A stretch of 35,210 nucleotides of DNA from VRUE01 sp035260485 (GCA_035260485.1 DATFVC010000034.1:1-35210), one strand, 5' to 3'. Positions 15,946 through 24,223 are shown, counted from the first letter of the stretch. The notes: a model not told the origin generated them from the letters alone. Program-made: numbers and translations.

Positions 15946-16040
15946 CGCCCCTCAACACCCCCGACTAGCGACGGCAGGCCGCCCGCCTTGGCGAATCTCC
16001 GCCTGCGCTTTCCGTGCTGGCGCCTGATCATGAGCCGCTG

Positions 16041-16069
16041 TGTATAGCAGATACGGACATATCGATCAA
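16041..16069 (-). promoter_or_regulatory. Sigma-70-type promoter of thrC
   Basis: On the minus strand TTGATC (16069-16064), a 17-bp spacer, then TATACA (16046-16041) preceded by TGC. It overlaps the stop codon of the LeuRS-like gene. This is the best canonical promoter in the window. Confidence 0.65.
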
Positions 16070-18267
16070 TTATTCCTGGCCGATGCGAGGGAGAGGGACT
16101 CTCCTCGTGCGGGAAATCCTACAGAGGCGTCCCGGCCGAGAGCGATCAGCAGCTGCTCGGCGATGTGCGGGGCGAATGGGGAGAGGGCGCGGGCCAGGAG
16201 GGCCAGCGCCTCCAGCAGAGCCTCGAAGTCCTCACGGCCGAGCTGTCCACGCCGCTCGACGATCCGCTTCTCGTAGTCCTTGATCCGCTCCAGCAGCCGG
16301 GTGATGTTGCGCACCGCCTTGTGCATCTGCAGCTCCTCCAAGTCGGCGCCGATCCGCTCCAAGCCGTTGTCGCACCATTTGCCCAGCCGCTCGCGGATGA
16401 AGGCCGTGTCGGCCGCCGCCTCGGCATCCGCCGGCGCCTCGGCGGCGGCGGCGATGCTGGCGTGGGTGTACTCCCAGAGGCCGCGCAGAAAGCGGGAGGC
16501 GAAGCGCATCGCGCCATCGGTCCAGTTGAGCGCCTTGGCGGGGCCGGCGGCGTAGAGGACGGCGAGCCGCACGGTGTCGGCGCCGTGCTCGGCGACCAGC
16601 TCGTCGGGATCGACGACGTTGCCGAGGTGCTTGCTCATCTTGCGCCCGTCGGCGATCACCATCTCGTGGAAGAGACAGCCGGCGAAGGGCTCGCCATCCG
16701 CGAGGAAGGAGAAGGGGCCGATGTCGCGCAGCGCCTTGGTCACCACGCGCTGATCGAAGACGAAGCCGCCACTGTCGTTGCCGGCGACGAGCCGCTCGGA
16801 GGGGAGCCAGCGCTGCAGGTCGGGGTGGGTGAACATCTGCTCCGCGCGATCCTCGGGCGGCACGGCGGCCGGCACCCAGAGCCAGAGGGCATCGAAATGG
16901 CAGTCGAGCGTGTCGGTCTCGCGCCGGGCGGGACCACCACAGCGGGGACAGGAAGCCTCGAGGAAATCGAGGCGCTCGGCCAGCGGGTTGCCCTCGCCGG
17001 TCGGCTCGACGTCGCGCGGCAGCACCACCGGCAGGTCCTCCGCGGGTACCGGGACCACCCCGCACTCCTCGCAGTGCAGGACCGGAATCGGCGTGCCCCA
17101 GTAGCGCTGGCGCGAGATCGAGAAGTCGTAAGCGCGGTAGCGGGTCGCCTCGCGCAGTTTCAGGTCGCCGGCCGAGCCGTCCCCGAGCGGCTCCCCGGCG
17201 CTGCGCGGCATCCGCGCAGCGATCGCCTCGTCCGCCTCATCGACGGATGGGATGCCGAGCGCAGCGGTCGGTCCGTAGCGGGCATCGACGATGGGCGAGA
17301 CGAAGATCGGCAACCGTCCGCCGGCGGCGACCTCGACGGAGGCGCCGGTATCGATCACCGGCACGGCGGAGGCGTCGCGAGCGCTGCGCTCCCAACCGCC
17401 TGAACGCAGCTCGTCGAGCTGCTCGGCGACAGCACTGTCCGTCACCCACCGCTCAACCTCGGGATGGCGCGGCGAGAGGAGAACGAAACGGGCCTCGCCC
17501 ACCGCGCCAGCATGGGGCGTGAAGACCTCGAGGCCGTCGCCGCCCGGGCCGGCCAGGTCTAGCTCGACGCCATCGGTGCGGCCGAGGATGTAGCGCTGGG
17601 TCTTCAGCGAGAGCTCGTCCCAGTTGGCGAGCCCGTCGAGGTTGCGATCGTTCTCCTCGAGGTAGGGGGACAGCCGCAGGAACCAGGTCGGGCGGCGAAT
17701 AAGTCGCACCTTGTTGTGGCAGCGCCAACAACGCCCGTCCTCGACCTGGAGCGCGGCCAGCGTCGTCCGGCAGGTGTCGCACCAGTCGACCGTGGCGTCG
17801 TCTCGGTAGATCATCCCGGCCTCGAGCAGGGTGAGGAAGAGCCATTGGGACCATCGATACTGGGCCTCGTCGGAGCTGTAGAAGGCGCGGCCGTAGTCGA
17901 AGGAGAAGCCGAGGCGCTTCATCTGCCTCAGCATTCGCTCGCCGCAGCGCTCGACCCACTCGGCCGGCCGCGCCCCGCGCTCGATCGCCGCCATCTCGGC
18001 CGGCAGGCCGAAAGCGTCGAAGCCGAAGCCGAACAGGACTGCGTCGCCACGGGCGCGGCGGAAGCGCGCGTAGGCGTCGCCGATCGAGTAGTCGCGGACG
18101 TGGCCCATGTGGAGGTTGCCCGAGGTGAACGGACTGGACGGCTTGACGTATACGGCGGCCTGTCCGGGCACCGGGTCAGGCGTTGCGAATGCGTCCCGCT
18201 CAGCCCACTCGGCCTGCCGTGCGGCCTCGAGCTCGGCCGCGTCGTAGTTCGGCTTTTCGCTGCTCAT
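16066..18267 (-). CDS. Leucyl-tRNA synthetase-like protein, degenerate editing site, truncated C terminus
   Basis: 733 aa from ATG 18267. The class I Rossmann core is intact: HMGH at 53-56 in FTSGNLHMGHVRDYSIGD, and DGRKMSKHLGNVVDP (KMSKH at ~543, not KMSKS). Zinc-type pairs are CDTCR..CWRC and CEECG..CPRCG. In the inserted CP1 domain the threonine-rich TTRPDT block of LeuRS reads TPHAGA. The other block (GTGAVMAVPAHDERD in normal LeuRS) reads GPTAALGIPSVDEAD. After the helical anticodon domain the protein stops at ALGRDASVGFPARG, lacking the ~80-residue C-terminal domain with the VNGKVRG strand. It may be a paralogue with a new acceptor, or an editing-poor LeuRS. An in-frame extension to 18336 is unlikely. 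Confidence 0.75.
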   Translation of the reverse strand: MSSEKPNYDAAELEAARQAEWAERDAFATPDPVPGQAAVYVKPSSPFTSGNLHMGHVRDYSIGDAYARFRRARGDAVLFGFGFDAFGLPAEMAAIERGARPAEWVERCGERMLRQMKRLGFSFDYGRAFYSSDEAQYRWSQWLFLTLLEAGMIYRDDATVDWCDTCRTTLAALQVEDGRCWRCHNKVRLIRRPTWFLRLSPYLEENDRNLDGLANWDELSLKTQRYILGRTDGVELDLAGPGGDGLEVFTPHAGAVGEARFVLLSPRHPEVERWVTDSAVAEQLDELRSGGWERSARDASAVPVIDTGASVEVAAGGRLPIFVSPIVDARYGPTAALGIPSVDEADEAIAARMPRSAGEPLGDGSAGDLKLREATRYRAYDFSISRQRYWGTPIPVLHCEECGVVPVPAEDLPVVLPRDVEPTGEGNPLAERLDFLEASCPRCGGPARRETDTLDCHFDALWLWVPAAVPPEDRAEQMFTHPDLQRWLPSERLVAGNDSGGFVFDQRVVTKALRDIGPFSFLADGEPFAGCLFHEMVIADGRKMSKHLGNVVDPDELVAEHGADTVRLAVLYAAGPAKALNWTDGAMRFASRFLRGLWEYTHASIAAAAEAPADAEAAADTAFIRERLGKWCDNGLERIGADLEELQMHKAVRNITRLLERIKDYEKRIVERRGQLGREDFEALLEALALLARALSPFAPHIAEQLLIALGRDASVGFPARGESLSLASARNN

Positions 18268-18354
18268 CGTCGTCGGAGTGTGCCACGGACGTTGACCCCG
18301 AGACCGAGGGGTCCTATGCTGGAAAACAATGGTCAAGTGCCTTGAAGTATTCGA

Positions 18355-18382
18355 GTGACATACAAATGTGTGACGGTAGTGT
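18355..18382 (+). promoter_or_regulatory. Putative promoter of the 119-aa gene
   Basis: GTGACA (18355-18360), a 16-bp spacer and TAGTGT (18377-18382). The region is unusually AT-rich for this window. Confidence 0.4.
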
Positions 18383-18390
18383 CAAAAAAG

Positions 18391-18415
18391 TGGGAAAAAT
18401 TGGGAATGGGAGGAA
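18391..18415 (+). promoter_or_regulatory. TGGGA repeats at 10-bp steps (MraZ-box-like operator)
   Basis: TGGGA at 18391 and 18401, and a degenerate AGGAA at 18411, each separated by 5 bp. MraZ is known to bind TGGGN repeats with 5-bp spacers. No mraZ or division gene is present here, so the binder is unknown. The repeats would overlap the start of the transcript. Confidence 0.45.
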
Positions 18416-18472
18416 TTTGGGCGCTTCGGCGTCCGGGCATGGGCCTAGCGTGAATTGCGTAGAGAAAAACGC

Positions 18473-18504
18473 GGCCCCGGCGGTGCTTACGACACCCCGG
18501 GGCC
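18473..18504 (+). promoter_or_regulatory. GC-rich hairpin in the 5' leader
   Basis: GGCCCCGG..GTG, loop CTTACGA, then CAC.CCGGGGCC, just upstream of the AGGAGG ribosome site of the 119-aa gene. It could attenuate or protect the message; no T run follows. Confidence 0.4.
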
Positions 18505-18533
18505 CGGCCGAGACCTGAAGAGGAGGTCCCAAC

Positions 18534-18893
18534 ATGAGAGAGGGTACGAGAACCGCGCTGCTGGTAGAAGGGCGGTTGGACGAAGTGTTTGTTAAGCGGG
18601 CAATCGCCGCCGCCGAGGAGGCGCCGCCCGAGCACCGGGTCAGAGCCGGGCTGGAGGCGTTGATCGATACGGCCGAGACCGATCCCGCCGCCGCCCGGTC
18701 GGCCCTGCGCGAGTTCCGAACAGATCACCTCCGCCTGAGCCGGCTCGAGGCCTGGCTTGGCGGAGATCCTGACCGGGCCACATTCGGCCTCGGCGCGGCG
18801 ATCCAGCTCGTCGACACCGAGCTGGCATCGGCGACGCCGGATCTCGACGGTCTCATTCCGGAGCTGCTGCGCTGGCTGGAAGGAGACTGGTAA
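18534..18893 (+). CDS. Small helical protein, unknown
   Basis: 119 aa, preceded by GAGGAGG about 8 bp before ATG 18534. It is acidic and predicted wholly helical: LLVEGRLDEVFVKRAIAAAEEA, RAGLEALIDTAETDPAAARSALREF, LSRLEAWLGGDPDRATFGLGAAIQLV, then a C-terminal helix ending LLRWLEGDW. I recognise no family. It has a long (~145-nt) structured leader with TGGGA repeats, so it may be tightly regulated. It is the lone plus-strand gene between minus-strand operons. Confidence 0.7.
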   Translation: MREGTRTALLVEGRLDEVFVKRAIAAAEEAPPEHRVRAGLEALIDTAETDPAAARSALREFRTDHLRLSRLEAWLGGDPDRATFGLGAAIQLVDTELASATPDLDGLIPELLRWLEGDW

Positions 18894-18914
18894 CCGAATG
18901 CCCCACACTCGCTA

Positions 18915-19042
18915 CTGAGGGCCGCGTAAACCAAGCAGTTCGGGGGACGCAGGGAAGGATGGTGAGGGGAGCGCACTTGAGTGCGTGACCCGAACCAGCC
19001 GACCGAGGACCCCGAAAATGCGCCGGTTTACGCGGCCCTCAG
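18915..19042. repeat. Structured dispersed element, copy 1 (128 bp)
   Basis: The ends form a perfect 18-bp inverted repeat: CTGAGGGCCGCGTAAACC and its complement. Inside, ACCAAGCAG-TTC, GGACGCAGGGA, ACCGAGGAC and ATGCGCCGGT are shared with copy 2 at 31154-31256, whereas the stem sequence differs but still pairs. On the minus strand it begins at the stop codon of the GtrA gene. Confidence 0.8.
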
Positions 19043-19467
19043 GTGAACGTCCAGAGCTTGTTGCCGAGGAAGCTGAACGGCATCGCCACCGCGACGGCGA
19101 TCGCCTGGCAAGTCAGGTCGCCGAGCGTCGTGGCAGCCACGAGCGCCTCGAGCACGGCCAGGTTGATCAGCAGCCCCGCCAAACTGACAGCGAAGAAGCG
19201 CGCCGCCTGGAAGGCCGGGTGGCCATCACCGGGCTCGAAGGTCCAGTACCGGTTCCAGAGGAAGTTGTTGGCCACCGCTACGCAGAAGGCCCCGATCGCG
19301 GCGGCGAGGCGATGCAAGTCGAGGTTGTCGGTCAGCACCGAGAAGACGGCCAGGTTGATCAGATAGCCGGAGCCGCCGACGATGCCGAACTTCAACAGCT
19401 GCAGCCAACTCGCCGGACGGCGGACGGCGGCGCGGAGGCGATAGGCGAGCTCGTAGGTGCCGCTCAT
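19039..19467 (-). CDS. GtrA-family membrane protein (putative lipid-linked sugar flippase)
   Basis: 142 aa with four hydrophobic segments (FGIVGGSGYLINLAVFSVL, AAAIGAFCVAVANNFLW, FFAVSLAGLLINLAVLEAL, AIAVAVAMPFSFLGNKLW). The family marks LLKFGIVGGSGYLINLAVF, NNFLWNRYWTF and FLGNKLWTF are present. GtrA proteins are thought to move polyprenyl-phosphate sugars across the membrane. The ATG overlaps the upstream GT39-like gene by 4 nt, so it likely serves that glycosyltransferase by supplying its lipid-linked donor. The stop codon lies in the terminal arm of the dispersed element. Confidence 0.85.
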   Translation of the reverse strand: MSGTYELAYRLRAAVRRPASWLQLLKFGIVGGSGYLINLAVFSVLTDNLDLHRLAAAIGAFCVAVANNFLWNRYWTFEPGDGHPAFQAARFFAVSLAGLLINLAVLEALVAATTLGDLTCQAIAVAVAMPFSFLGNKLWTFT

Positions 19468-20948
19468 CGGCTTCCCCAGGCGCTGGGTGGAAGGCCATCC
19501 GCGACGACGGCATTGCTGCCGAAGCCCGTCCGCGCATCGCGCAGCGCATAAAAGGGGACCTGTCGCAGATGAGGAGACATATACCGAGTAAGCGTAAGGC
19601 GCTCCAGCCTAAGGCGTTCGACCGGACGGAACCCGGGCGGCAACCCCGGTGGCTTTCTGGCCACGATCGGCTTGCTGATCACGTCGATCTCGCGCACCGG
19701 GATTTCACCACTGTAGACGCGTTCGGAACGTCCGTCGAGATAGAACTGGATCGGGTCCGCGGCGAGCTTCCAGGTTAGGATCGCCCTTGGCCTCGTCGGC
19801 GGGCCGAGCCGCTCCGTCAGGTCGCGGAAATCGGGCCGCTGCAGGTTAGGCGTGCGGGCTACGTGGACGTCGAAGGCGAGCCAGTAGGCGCAGAGCAAGA
19901 CGGCGCAAACCGCGCCCGCGCGTCGCGCTCCGCTGGCCCCGAAGCCAAGCCCCACAGTTGCAGCAAGCGGAATCAGCGCTGGAAGCAGGTTGCGCTCGAC
20001 GATGTAGTCCTTACCGACGAGCGCGGCGCCGGAGGCGAGCAGCACCACCCCCACCCCCACGACCAGGCCCAACGCCCCCCCGCGCCTCTCGCGGGACCCA
20101 CCGCGCAGGGCGAGAAGCAAGAGCGCCACGGAGACAAGCGCCACCGGGATCAGGGCGTAGCGCTCGCGGGGAGGCTCAGCGATCACATGGCCGGTCTCCC
20201 CTGCCAAGAAGCTGACTCCGGTCTCAAAGAGCCGGCTCGAGAAGGGGCTGTGGTCGATCCAGCCAATGTGGGTGGGGTTGATCTGGGCGGAGATCAGCGG
20301 CAGCAGCGCCAAGCCGACTGCGATGACGGCGCCGATCGCGGGCAGAACCGATCGCCACCTCGACCGCAATGCGACCAGCAGCCAAGCCGCCTCGATCGCG
20401 ACCGCGAAGACGGCGAAGTAGTGACTGCACAGAGCCAGCCCAGAGGCCAGCGCCCAGAGCCCCAGGTCTCGTCCATGCCGGCTGTTCAGAGCTCGCACGA
20501 AGAAGAGCAGCGCCAGCGCCCCAAAGAAGACCAGCACCGCGTAAGAGCGGGCCTCCTGCGAGTACCAGATCAGCATTGGGTTGACGGCCACTATCGCCGC
20601 GGTGATCAGTCCAGCCCGCTTGCTCGCCAGCTCGCGGCCGATCAGGTAGGCGACCGGGACCGTGGCCGCGCCGAAGAGCGCCGAAAGAGAGCGCATGCCG
20701 ATCTCGCCCGTGCCGAACGCCTTCGCCCAGCCCCAGGCGAGCACGTAGTACAGGGGCGGGTTGGACTCGCTCGCCTTGACCTGGTGCAGCATGTCTGTGA
20801 AGTTGCCCGGGATCACCCGCGCGGCGGTGATCACCTCGTCGTGGTGGTAGCTCTGGACTCCGAGGCTGGCGAAGCGGACTGCGACCCCCAGCGCGGTCAG
20901 GCCGGCGAGCCCCCAGAGGACGTTCGACTGCGTGCGCTCGGTGGTCAA
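19464..20948 (-). CDS. GT39/ArnT-like membrane glycosyltransferase
   Basis: 494 aa with ~11 hydrophobic segments followed by a soluble C-terminal part (~360-494). The first outer loop has YHHDEVITA (Asp-Glu catalytic pair of the GT-C fold) and SNPPLYYVLAWGW, then WYSQEARSYAV, all typical of PMT/ArnT-type transferases that use polyprenyl-phosphate sugars outside the membrane. The acceptor is unknown. It overlaps both neighbours by 4 nt (GH92 upstream, GtrA downstream), which makes a sugar-handling operon. The mannosidase partner suggests mannose, but that is inference. Confidence 0.82.
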   Translation of the reverse strand: MTTERTQSNVLWGLAGLTALGVAVRFASLGVQSYHHDEVITAARVIPGNFTDMLHQVKASESNPPLYYVLAWGWAKAFGTGEIGMRSLSALFGAATVPVAYLIGRELASKRAGLITAAIVAVNPMLIWYSQEARSYAVLVFFGALALLFFVRALNSRHGRDLGLWALASGLALCSHYFAVFAVAIEAAWLLVALRSRWRSVLPAIGAVIAVGLALLPLISAQINPTHIGWIDHSPFSSRLFETGVSFLAGETGHVIAEPPRERYALIPVALVSVALLLLALRGGSRERRGGALGLVVGVGVVLLASGAALVGKDYIVERNLLPALIPLAATVGLGFGASGARRAGAVCAVLLCAYWLAFDVHVARTPNLQRPDFRDLTERLGPPTRPRAILTWKLAADPIQFYLDGRSERVYSGEIPVREIDVISKPIVARKPPGLPPGFRPVERLRLERLTLTRYMSPHLRQVPFYALRDARTGFGSNAVVADGLPPSAWGSR

Positions 20949-23407
20949 GGAGCGCAGCGGTTCCGTGGCATCGGCCGCTGCGTTCCGAAAGACGGCGGCC
21001 GCGCGGCGGCGGAGGCGCCCCAGGTGCGGTTGGGTCGCGCCCCGAGGCGATAGGTGAGGGTTGCTCCGCGAGCCAGCGCGCAGAACGTCGTCCAGGGACG
21101 TTCGTAGGCGTGGCCATCGATGCTCATGCTCTGGATGTAGGGAGCCTGGAAAAGGGAGAGCGGAACGACCCGGGACCTTGAGTGCGGTCGCCCGCGACGA
21201 CTGGAGCGCCGGTAGGCAGAGGCAAGGATCCGCAGCTTTTGCCCCCCGGCCAAGCGCACGGTTGCCGTCGGGAACAGGGGGCTTCCGATCGCCAGCACGT
21301 CAACCCCCGGCACCTCTGGGTAGAGGCCAAGAGCTCCGAACACGTACCAGGAGGAGAGGGTGCCGAGGTCGTCGTTGCCGGGGTAGCCGTCCGGAGACGC
21401 GTTGTAGAGGCGCAGCCCGCGCCTCACCGCAGCCTGGGTCTTGTAGGGCTGTCCCGCCCAGTCGTAGAGCCAGGGCACGTTCAGGTTGGGCTCGTTGCCC
21501 AGCAACGCGTGGTCGGCGTGAGTGGCGCCGGGGCCGCCGTTGAGCGTGCGCAGAATGTGGTCGAGGCGGCTCACGGCGCTAGCCCGGCCACCGATCGCCG
21601 CGAAGAGACCAGCGGGATCGTGCGGGACCATCCAGGTGTACTGGAACGAGTCGCCCTCGGCGAAGCCGGCCCCGCGCAGGTTGTCGTAATTGGGGGGAAA
21701 GGTTCCATCTTCGAAGCGCGGCTCGACCTGCCCGCTCTTTGGGTTGAGGAGATTGCGCCAGTTACCTGAACGCAACATGAAGGAGCCGTAGGTGCCACCT
21801 TCGTGCCGGGCGCGCGCGGCGAACTGGGCGATCGAGAAGTCGGCGATCGCGTACTCGAGCGTCGTGGCAGCCGAGGCCCAGACGTCTTCCGGGTCCCCGA
21901 ACAGCGAGTTCGCGTTGCGACTCTGGACGTCGAGGTCGAACGGAACGTAGCCCAGGGCCTTGTACTGCGCCAGGCCCTGGCGCTGGACATAGCTGCCATC
22001 GGCGCTGCTGCAGCCTTCGCTCGCGCCTTTGACCATCGCCGCCAGCGCGGCGCCCGTATCGAAACGCCTGGCGCCAAAGGCGGCCGCCGAGGCAATCACC
22101 GGATCCGCCGGATCGCCGACCATGGTCATGCTCTGCCCGTTGGCATAAGACCAGCGGGGCAGGCAGCCGCTCTGCGCTGCGTCGGCAAGCATCGAGGCGA
22201 CGATGTCGCTCGCGCGGCGCGGCATCAGCATCGCCAGCAGCGGGATCTGCGTCCGGTAGATGTCCCAACCCGAGAAGTCCGCATACTGAGTGCGGCCGCC
22301 AGCATCGTGGACGGCACCGTCCATGCCGATGTAGCTCCCGCCGGCGTCGTTAAAGGTGCGGGGAGCGAGCAGGGCGTGGTAGAGCGCGGTGTAGAAGGTG
22401 TCGACGTCGCCGCTGCTGCCGCCGCCGACCTGGATCGAGCCAAGGGCGCGGTTCCAGCTCTCTTCCGCCGCGGTTTCGATCTCGTGGAACGAGGAGCCAC
22501 CGCTCTCGGCGGCAAGGTTGGCGCGCGCCCCGGCGACGCTGACGAAGGAGACGCCGACCTGGACCGTGACGACCCGATTGTGATGGGTATCGAAGCTGGC
22601 GTAGGCACCCGCCTGGGCCGTATTGGCCGGCACGGTCGAGGCTGGTTTCTGGTCGAGCGCGGCAGTCGAGCTCGGTTCCAGCTGCTGACGCGTCCAGGTG
22701 CCATAGGCGTCGAGCGGACGGTCGAAGACAGCCGCGAAGTAGATGCGGTAGCGAGGCCGCTGGGCGCAGAAGTAGCCGCTGGAGGCCGAGCCGGAGATCT
22801 CGCGCTTGCGGGGATCGATCTGCACTTCGGCGAGGTCGTCGGCTTTGGCGCTGCCGCCGGCGTCGATCAGAACGCTCGCGTGCGGTGAGCGGGGAAAGGC
22901 GAAGCGAGCCATGCCGGTGCGCGTGGTCGCGGTCAGCGCGGCGTCGATCGCTGCGCCGCCCACCGGATTGAGGTGGACCGAGTAGAGGCCGGGGCGGGCG
23001 CGCTCACTGGCGTGGGAGAAGCCTGGTTGGAAACGGCCGCTGAGACCGCCGCCCGGGGCCGCCGGAGAAGCGCGTATCGGCTCGGTCGTCGGCAGGAAGG
23101 GGAAGTCCCCATACAGCGCGCAGCCGGCGCCGCTTAGGTGGGTGAGGCTAAAGCCGCTTAGATGGTGGTCGCGGTAGTCGTAGCCGCCCGAGTGCCGGTC
23201 CGCGGGCACGGTGTCGGGGCCCCACTGGACCATCCCAAAGGGCAGGGTCGCGCCGGGAAAGTTGTGACCACCGCCAAAGGCGCGGACGCCGGGCTCGGTG
23301 CCGGCGAAGACGCTGACGCGATCGGCGAGGCCGGCCCCCCGTGCCATCGAAGCTGCCAGACAGAGGACGAGCAGCGCCCCCAGCATCGTGATGGCCGCTC
23401 GCCGCAT
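20945..23407 (-). CDS. Secreted GH92-family alpha-mannosidase
   Basis: 820 aa. A signal peptide (MRRAAITMLGALLVLCLAAS) decides ATG 23407 over an upstream GTG at 23443. Family GH92 removes alpha-linked mannose with Ca2+ and inversion. The N-terminal beta-sandwich has FGMVQWGPDT, GYDYRDHHLSGFSLTHLSG and GDFPFLP. The (alpha/alpha)6 barrel has YIGMDG, DFSGWDIYRTQIPLL, FAEGDSFQYTWMVPHD, GNEPNLNVPWLYDWAG and the catalytic-type PGNDDLGTLSSWYVF. The gene is complete and heads the operon with the GT39-like transferase and GtrA. It may trim glycans on cell-surface polymers or scavenge host or fungal mannans. TAACGT lies 7 bp before ATG. Confidence 0.92.
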   Translation of the reverse strand: MRRAAITMLGALLVLCLAASMARGAGLADRVSVFAGTEPGVRAFGGGHNFPGATLPFGMVQWGPDTVPADRHSGGYDYRDHHLSGFSLTHLSGAGCALYGDFPFLPTTEPIRASPAAPGGGLSGRFQPGFSHASERARPGLYSVHLNPVGGAAIDAALTATTRTGMARFAFPRSPHASVLIDAGGSAKADDLAEVQIDPRKREISGSASSGYFCAQRPRYRIYFAAVFDRPLDAYGTWTRQQLEPSSTAALDQKPASTVPANTAQAGAYASFDTHHNRVVTVQVGVSFVSVAGARANLAAESGGSSFHEIETAAEESWNRALGSIQVGGGSSGDVDTFYTALYHALLAPRTFNDAGGSYIGMDGAVHDAGGRTQYADFSGWDIYRTQIPLLAMLMPRRASDIVASMLADAAQSGCLPRWSYANGQSMTMVGDPADPVIASAAAFGARRFDTGAALAAMVKGASEGCSSADGSYVQRQGLAQYKALGYVPFDLDVQSRNANSLFGDPEDVWASAATTLEYAIADFSIAQFAARARHEGGTYGSFMLRSGNWRNLLNPKSGQVEPRFEDGTFPPNYDNLRGAGFAEGDSFQYTWMVPHDPAGLFAAIGGRASAVSRLDHILRTLNGGPGATHADHALLGNEPNLNVPWLYDWAGQPYKTQAAVRRGLRLYNASPDGYPGNDDLGTLSSWYVFGALGLYPEVPGVDVLAIGSPLFPTATVRLAGGQKLRILASAYRRSSRRGRPHSRSRVVPLSLFQAPYIQSMSIDGHAYERPWTTFCALARGATLTYRLGARPNRTWGASAAARPPSFGTQRPMPRNRCAP

Positions 23408-23414
23408 CGGGATA

Positions 23415-23420
23415 ACGTTA
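23415..23420 (-). promoter_or_regulatory. Putative -10 box of the GH92 operon
   Basis: TAACGT stands 7 bp before ATG 23407 in a 74-bp divergent intergenic region. It fits a leaderless transcript. Confidence 0.4.
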
Positions 23421-23481
23421 GGGGTCGCGCCCGGCGGCCTCACCCTGCCGGGCGGCGCGGCACGTAACCTTCCCGACTCGA

Positions 23482-24111
23482 ATGCGGGCCGGAATCGCCA
23501 TCTTCGCCGTCCTCGCGGCCGCTGCGGCCGTTGTGTTGGCGATCGTCCTCATCGACGGGGGCGGCAACAGCCCGGTGACCCAGGCCGATGCGCTTACCGG
23601 CGAACCGAGCGTCGAAATCGTCTCCCCGCGCAACGGCGCTCGCCAGTCGAGCCGGGCGGTGGTCGTCAAGGTCAGGGTCCATGACTTCAGCCTGGCGCCG
23701 CGCGACTTCGGCGGCGAACCGCAGCTCGGCGAGGGGCATATCCGCTTCGCGCTCAACCGCGTGCCCGACTGCGTCGACCCGGTCAAACTGCAACGCGCCG
23801 TGAACAGCCCGGTCGGCCGGGGACGGCTGGTCGGCGCTTCCTTCGACTTCCCCCGTTACTCCGGGCCCAACGGCGTGCTCGCCGATCGGATCGGCTCCAG
23901 TGGCAGCTACTCACCGGCGACGCGGCCCGAAATCTACTATCACGAACTGCGGCCGGGCTTCTACCGGTTGGTGGTGACCCTCGCCCGCAACAACGGCGCC
24001 ACCACGCCCTACCACGCGGTCACCAACTTCCAGATCCTGCCCCGCCCCGGTCACGGCCCCAAGTGCACCGGCGGCAAAGTATCCAGCGCCAAGGCTGCCG
24101 CCTTCGAATAG
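23482..24111 (+). CDS. Exported or membrane-anchored protein, unknown
   Basis: 209 aa. One N-terminal hydrophobic segment (GIAIFAVLAAAAAVVLAIVLI) has no lipobox or clear cleavage site, so it is probably an anchor. The body looks beta-rich: VEIVSPRNGARQSSRAVVVKVRVHDFSL, GEGHIRFALN, PEIYYHELRPGFYRLVVTLARNNG, AVTNFQIL. That suggests an Ig-like fold resembling DUF4399-type domains, with Cys in PDCVDP and PKCTG. It is divergent from the GH92 operon over 74 bp, which may share control. TAACCT lies 11 bp before ATG. Confidence 0.75.
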   Translation: MRAGIAIFAVLAAAAAVVLAIVLIDGGGNSPVTQADALTGEPSVEIVSPRNGARQSSRAVVVKVRVHDFSLAPRDFGGEPQLGEGHIRFALNRVPDCVDPVKLQRAVNSPVGRGRLVGASFDFPRYSGPNGVLADRIGSSGSYSPATRPEIYYHELRPGFYRLVVTLARNNGATTPYHAVTNFQILPRPGHGPKCTGGKVSSAKAAAFE

Positions 24112-24138
24112 CAGCCCGCGCCCAGCCCGGGGGTCGAC

Positions 24139-24182
24139 GTGCCGGGACTTAGGGGTCCATATGGGTGCATAAGTCCCGGTAC
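24139..24182. repeat. 13-bp-stem hairpin before the ABC exporter
   Basis: GTGCCGGGACTTA pairs with TAAGTCCCGGTAC (one G-T). The 18-nt loop contains CCATATGG. It lies between the stop of the exported-protein gene and the exporter promoter, so it may be a terminator without T run, or an operator. Confidence 0.6.
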
Positions 24183-24211
24183 GCCAGTCTGGGGGCCTTT
24201 ACTTCACTTTG

Positions 24212-24217
24212 TATAGT
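24212..24217 (+). promoter_or_regulatory. -10 box TATAGT, leaderless start of the ABC operon
   Basis: TATAGT is followed by exactly 6 bp and ATG 24224, so +1 would be the A of ATG. No Shine-Dalgarno sequence is present. A -35 is not obvious. Confidence 0.55.
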
Positions 24218-24223
24218 AGCTTG

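Noticed and set aside
15946..16034. Riboswitch in the thrC leader
   Set aside because: The ~90-nt leader has GC-rich partial stems, but I could not match any known aptamer core or an attenuator peptide.
14524..16047. 507-codon plus-strand frame opposite threonine synthase
   Set aside because: No recognisable protein features; thrC on the minus strand has all catalytic motifs.
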